A stretch of DNA of 9,437 nt from Opitutaceae bacterium (lineage in GTDB: Bacteria; Verrucomicrobiota; Verrucomicrobiia; Opitutales; Opitutaceae). How positions within the stretch are numbered: the first letter of the stretch is position 1; each line of letters starts with the position of its first letter. A program made the translations under genes and the position numbers. Where the stretch lies: NCBI GenBank assembly GCA_005787865.1, contig SXZN01000132.1, positions 1-9,437 on the forward strand, written 5' to 3'. A model generated the notes under the pieces. That model saw nothing but the letters and a program-made list of their open reading frames with translations, was not told where the DNA came from and ran no database searches. This document shows, piece after piece, positions 6,606 to 9,437 of the stretch.

Positions 6606-7616
6606 ATGCCCAAACGGTTCGACGACGCTGAGGAAAAGAAGCCCAAGGCGATCACTTCCTATACGATCAAGCTTGATGACGCGCAGATGAAAAAGCTGCA
6701 GGCGGCGTGCGCGGCTAAGCACTGGGAGACGGCGGAGGTGCCTTACGCGCGTTTCGCCTTCAAGGGGCCCAAGGTAAATGTCACCGCCTACATCAGTGGC
6801 AAGGTGGTGGTCGCGGGTAAAGAGACAGAAGAATTTGTCCAAAATGTCATCGAAGCTGAGGTGACGGGGGCGCCGAAGCTCGGGTACGATGAGGTGCTCC
6901 ATCCTGATTGGTTTGAGCCGCATGCTGGGCTGGATGAGAGCGGCAAGGGCGACTTATTCGGGCCCGTCGTGGCCGCGACGGTTATTGCGGAAGGTGATGC
7001 CGTGCGCAGCTGGCTCGCGGCGGGCGTGCGGGATAGTAAGACGATTGTTGATGCACAGATTTTAAAATTGGACGACCTGATCCGCGCTACCCCGGGGGTC
7101 GTCGTGGAGGTGCGTCATCTGGATATGGCCGAATATAATCGGACCATGTTGCAACCCTTTGCTAGTCTTAATCGTTTGTTGGCGCAGCACCACGCCGATG
7201 CGCTGGATGCGGCGTTGCAGAAAAAATGGGTGCCGCGCGGGCTGCTCGATCAATTTTCCAAGGAGCCGCTGGTGCAGCGGGTGATGAAGAAAAAAGGGCT
7301 GGAGCGATTTGATCTGCAAATGCGGACAAAGGCCGAAGAGGATCCGGTGGTCGCCGCCGCTTCCATTGTGGCCCGCGCAGAATTCGTGCGGCTGATGCAT
7401 GCACTCTCGCGCGAGTTCGGGGACAAGCTCCAGAAGGGGGCCGGTGCACTGGCCAAGGCGCAGGCTAGCTTGCTGATTGAAAAATTAGGGGCCCGCTCGC
7501 TCGGGCATTTTGCTAAGTTGCATTTTCGGACCTGCTACGAAGTGGTCGCGGCGGCGGGCAAATTAGCTGAGTTGCCGCTGAAAGAGCCCAAGGAAAAAAC
7601 GGAGTGGAAGCGGTGA
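6606..7616 (+). CDS. rnhC: Ribonuclease HIII
   Basis: 336-residue type-2 RNase H that cuts the RNA strand of RNA:DNA hybrids (primers, R-loops). The N-terminal TBP-like substrate-binding domain (about 18-88) distinguishes HIII from HII. The catalytic domain has the HIII signature DESGKGD (110-116) in place of the HII form DEAGRG. Likely metal-binding DEDD residues are D110, E111, D215 in LLDQF and D246 in EEDPVVAAASIVAR. The length is slightly over the usual 300-310, owing to a basic N-terminus and a Lys/Glu-rich tail. I use the ATG at 6606; a TTG at 6588 would add six residues. No Shine-Dalgarno: the leader is TAATCCTCCCT. rnhB follows 58 bp downstream on the same strand, so the two probably share a transcript. 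Confidence 0.95.
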   Translation: MPKRFDDAEEKKPKAITSYTIKLDDAQMKKLQAACAAKHWETAEVPYARFAFKGPKVNVTAYISGKVVVAGKETEEFVQNVIEAEVTGAPKLGYDEVLHPDWFEPHAGLDESGKGDLFGPVVAATVIAEGDAVRSWLAAGVRDSKTIVDAQILKLDDLIRATPGVVVEVRHLDMAEYNRTMLQPFASLNRLLAQHHADALDAALQKKWVPRGLLDQFSKEPLVQRVMKKKGLERFDLQMRTKAEEDPVVAAASIVARAEFVRLMHALSREFGDKLQKGAGALAKAQASLLIEKLGARSLGHFAKLHFRTCYEVVAAAGKLAELPLKEPKEKTEWKR

Positions 7617-7674
7617 GCGGCTGGTTGGTTCATCTCCCTGGGCGGCGCTAACCCGCCTCCTTTGCTCAAAGCCC

Positions 7675-8436
7675 ATGGCTTCTAAGCGCCGTCAGCTTCG
7701 TGGATTTGATCTTAAGCAGATATTTAGCTTGGGCAGTCTTATTGGGGTCGATGAGGCCGGTCGTGGTGCGCTGGCGGGACCAGTGGTCGCGGCCGCGGTG
7801 CTGGTCACCCCGGAATTTCTCGAAGGTCGCTGGGCGGTGAGTAAATCCAGTCGGGTGAATGATTCGAAGCAACTCAGCGCGCTTGAGCGCACTGAGTTGT
7901 GGTTGGAATTTGAAGACTTGGTGCAGCAAGGGCAGATCCATGCTAATTACGGCATCGCGAGTGTGGCCGAAATTGAGGCGGTCAATATTTTGGGTGCCAC
8001 TAAGCTCGCGATGCGCCGAGCGCTTGAGGGGATTTACCCGGCGACAGCTTTTGAACGAAAAGTAGAGCCAGATCTTTTCGCCAGTGATGCGGAAAAAGAA
8101 TCGTTCCAGCCCACGGTCTCTTGTCGCATTCTGATCGACGGTTTGCCGCTGCGGAACTTTCCGTATCCGCACGAAGGCATTGTCAGCGGTGACGGGCGCT
8201 CACTTTGTATCGCGATGGCTTCAATCATTGCGAAGGTCACGCGCGATCGCTTAATGGATGAACTCGAGCGCCACCATGCGGGCTATGGTTTTGCGCAGCA
8301 CAAAGGCTATGGAACCGAGGAGCATCGGGCGGCGATCTTGAAGCTGGGGCGCTGTGCGGTGCATCGGGATAGTTTTTTGCGCAAACTCTATGCCCAGCCG
8401 CGTGATTTGGAGGGACAGATGATACTGTTTGATTGA
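7675..8436 (+). CDS. rnhB: Ribonuclease HII with a clamp-binding-like C-terminus
   Basis: 253-residue RNase HII, which starts ribonucleotide excision repair by cutting 5' to single ribonucleotides in DNA and also cuts RNA:DNA hybrids. DEDD residues: D26 and E27 in GVDEAGRG, D155 in LIDGLP, D173 in SGDGRS. Downstream come ASIIAKVTRD and GFAQHKGYGT, both highly characteristic. It is longer than the E. coli enzyme (198 residues): an N-terminal extension, a small insert at about 51-61, an insert at about 121-149 between the helical region and the IDG strand, and a C-terminal tail ending QMILFD. That tail resembles the bacterial clamp-binding consensus QLxLF. The ATG at 7675 follows GCCTCCTTTGCTC with no Shine-Dalgarno. 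It lies between rnhC (58 bp upstream) and the kinase gene (29 bp downstream). Confidence 0.96.
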   Translation: MASKRRQLRGFDLKQIFSLGSLIGVDEAGRGALAGPVVAAAVLVTPEFLEGRWAVSKSSRVNDSKQLSALERTELWLEFEDLVQQGQIHANYGIASVAEIEAVNILGATKLAMRRALEGIYPATAFERKVEPDLFASDAEKESFQPTVSCRILIDGLPLRNFPYPHEGIVSGDGRSLCIAMASIIAKVTRDRLMDELERHHAGYGFAQHKGYGTEEHRAAILKLGRCAVHRDSFLRKLYAQPRDLEGQMILFD

Positions 8437-8465
8437 ACGGCCGGAGCGCTTATGGCTTTTCTCTG

Positions 8466-9437
8466 ATGGCAGGCAAAAAACTCAGTTCACTGGATAAAGT
8501 GCTCGGTCGGCTCGATCGACTGGATGCGGCTGGTTTGCAGACGTTGGTGCAGCGCTTAGCCCGCGAGCGGACCATGCTCGATGCGGTGTTCAATATTTTG
8601 CAAGAGGGGGTGCTGGTGATCACCGCTGATGGCGAGATCGACTATGCCAACGATGCAGCGGCACAGATGATTGGTTTTAAGGATCAGAGTGGGGCGGCGG
8701 CCACGCTGTGGCGGTTGGTCCCAGGTTTACGGGCTTCCCTCGAAGGGGAAAGCGCTGGCGGGCAGACGCTGGGGCAGCCGTTAATCACGCGGGAGTTCGA
8801 ACTCACTTATCCCCAGGCCCGCGTCGTCCGGCTCTACATGGTGCCTTTTCATGAGGGTGAAAAAGGGGAGGAGCGATTTGTTATCATCTTGGCGGATATT
8901 ACGCGGGAGAAAAAGTCGACGCAGGAGCTCATTGAAAATGAACGAACTTCATCCGTCTTGCTCCTCGCGGCCGGGGTCGCCCATGAGTTGGGCAATCCGC
9001 TGAATTCGCTGACGATTCATTTGCAGCTTATCGAGCGTAAGTTGAAAAAATTGCGCGATGCTAAAGAGGCGACGGCGTTGACGGAGTCCATTCAGATTTG
9101 TCAGGGGGAGGTGACGCGTCTCGATGGCATTATTCAAAATTTCCTTGAAGCGATTCGCCCGCGCCCGCCGGATTTGGCGGACGTTAATATTGTCGAAGTC
9201 ATTGAAGACGTTCTGCGTTTTCAGGAAAAGGAATTTGCCGACCGAGAAATTAAAATTGAAGGTGAGTTGCCGGAGAGTACGCCGCTGATCATGGCAGATC
9301 GTAATCAGTTGAAGCAGGTCTTTTTCAATTTATTAAAAAATGCGATGGAGGCCATGCAGCCCGGTGGCATGCTGGGAATTCGGGTCCGCGCGGATGACGA
9401 TTCTATTTTCGTCCGCGTCGCTGATGCGGGGGTGGGA
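8466..9437 (+). CDS. PAS-containing sensor histidine kinase, NtrB-like, truncated by the window end
   Basis: First 324 residues of a two-component kinase; the frame is open to the window edge. A short helical N-terminus (about 1-35) leads into a PAS domain (about 36-148: VLVITADGEIDYAN, then ILADITREK). The dimerisation/phosphoacceptor domain follows with H173 in the H-box VAHELGNPLNSL. The ATPase domain begins with the N-box (N292 in LLKNAMEAM) and stops within the G1 box, DAGVG (320-324). No membrane segment or signal peptide is visible, so it probably senses a cytoplasmic signal. The H-box and domain order resemble NtrB/AtoS-type kinases that pair with sigma-54 activators; the partner would be expected to the right of the window. 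The ATG at 8466 is the first good start, 29 bp after rnhB, with no well-placed Shine-Dalgarno. Co-transcription with rnhB is plausible; the signal is unknown. Confidence 0.93.
   Translation, partial: MAGKKLSSLDKVLGRLDRLDAAGLQTLVQRLARERTMLDAVFNILQEGVLVITADGEIDYANDAAAQMIGFKDQSGAAATLWRLVPGLRASLEGESAGGQTLGQPLITREFELTYPQARVVRLYMVPFHEGEKGEERFVIILADITREKKSTQELIENERTSSVLLLAAGVAHELGNPLNSLTIHLQLIERKLKKLRDAKEATALTESIQICQGEVTRLDGIIQNFLEAIRPRPPDLADVNIVEVIEDVLRFQEKEFADREIKIEGELPESTPLIMADRNQLKQVFFNLLKNAMEAMQPGGMLGIRVRADDDSIFVRVADAGVG

Noticed and set aside
7666..8172. 168-residue open frame antisense to rnhB
   Set aside because: It mirrors the RNase HII catalytic region in another frame and has no family motif of its own.
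8243..8250. GCGATCGC palindrome (HIP1-like)
   Set aside because: A single copy in coding sequence; no sign of the high repeat density that marks HIP1 genomes.
8409..8421. GGAGGG followed by ATG, resembling a ribosome binding site and start inside rnhB
   Set aside because: The ATG is in the rnhB frame and reads only five codons to the stop, so it encodes nothing new.

Overview
The window looks like a chromosomal housekeeping segment from a moderately GC-rich Gram-negative-type bacterium. My best guess is Verrucomicrobiota, probably the Opitutales/Opitutia side. This rests on the overall style of the proteins, on RNase HII and RNase HIII occurring together, and on the near-absence of Shine-Dalgarno sites. 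No rRNA or other decisive marker is present, so the assignment is inference. There are eight protein genes, two of them cut by the window edges. I see no mobile element, CRISPR array, tRNA or rRNA.

Layout. Positions 1-2850 (minus) hold most of dnaE, the replicative DNA polymerase III alpha subunit, whose C-terminal part lies beyond position 1. A 225-bp divergent intergenic region follows. Next is rpsU (ribosomal protein bS21, plus) with a clear intrinsic terminator at 3299-3332. Then come a TIM-barrel sugar isomerase/epimerase-like gene (3442-4392, plus) and, convergent with it, an N-acetylneuraminate lyase of a type that resembles the animal enzyme (4441-5367, minus). Upstream of the lyase on the same strand is mutY (5476-6537). 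Divergent from mutY across 68 bp is a plus-strand cluster: rnhC (RNase HIII, 6606-7616), rnhB (RNase HII, 7675-8436) and a soluble PAS-containing NtrB-like histidine kinase (8466 to the window end, cut in its ATPase domain).

How the genes fit together. Four of the eight genes keep the genome accurate. DnaE copies DNA and appears to have an intact PHP proofreading site. MutY removes adenine opposite 8-oxoguanine. RNases HII and HIII remove RNA from RNA:DNA hybrids and embedded ribonucleotides. The RNase HII ends in a motif resembling a sliding-clamp-binding peptide, which would tie it to the replisome. The kinase is close enough to share a transcript with the RNase H genes, but nothing shows a functional link.

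No dramatic new system is visible. The most interesting points are: (1) none of the eight starts has a Shine-Dalgarno site, and most have a pyrimidine-rich leader; (2) a complete PHP metal site in DnaE; (3) a C-terminal clamp-like motif on RNase HII; (4) tandem type-2 RNase H paralogues; (5) a non-canonical 8-oxoG-recognition loop in MutY; (6) an animal-NPL-like sialate lyase.
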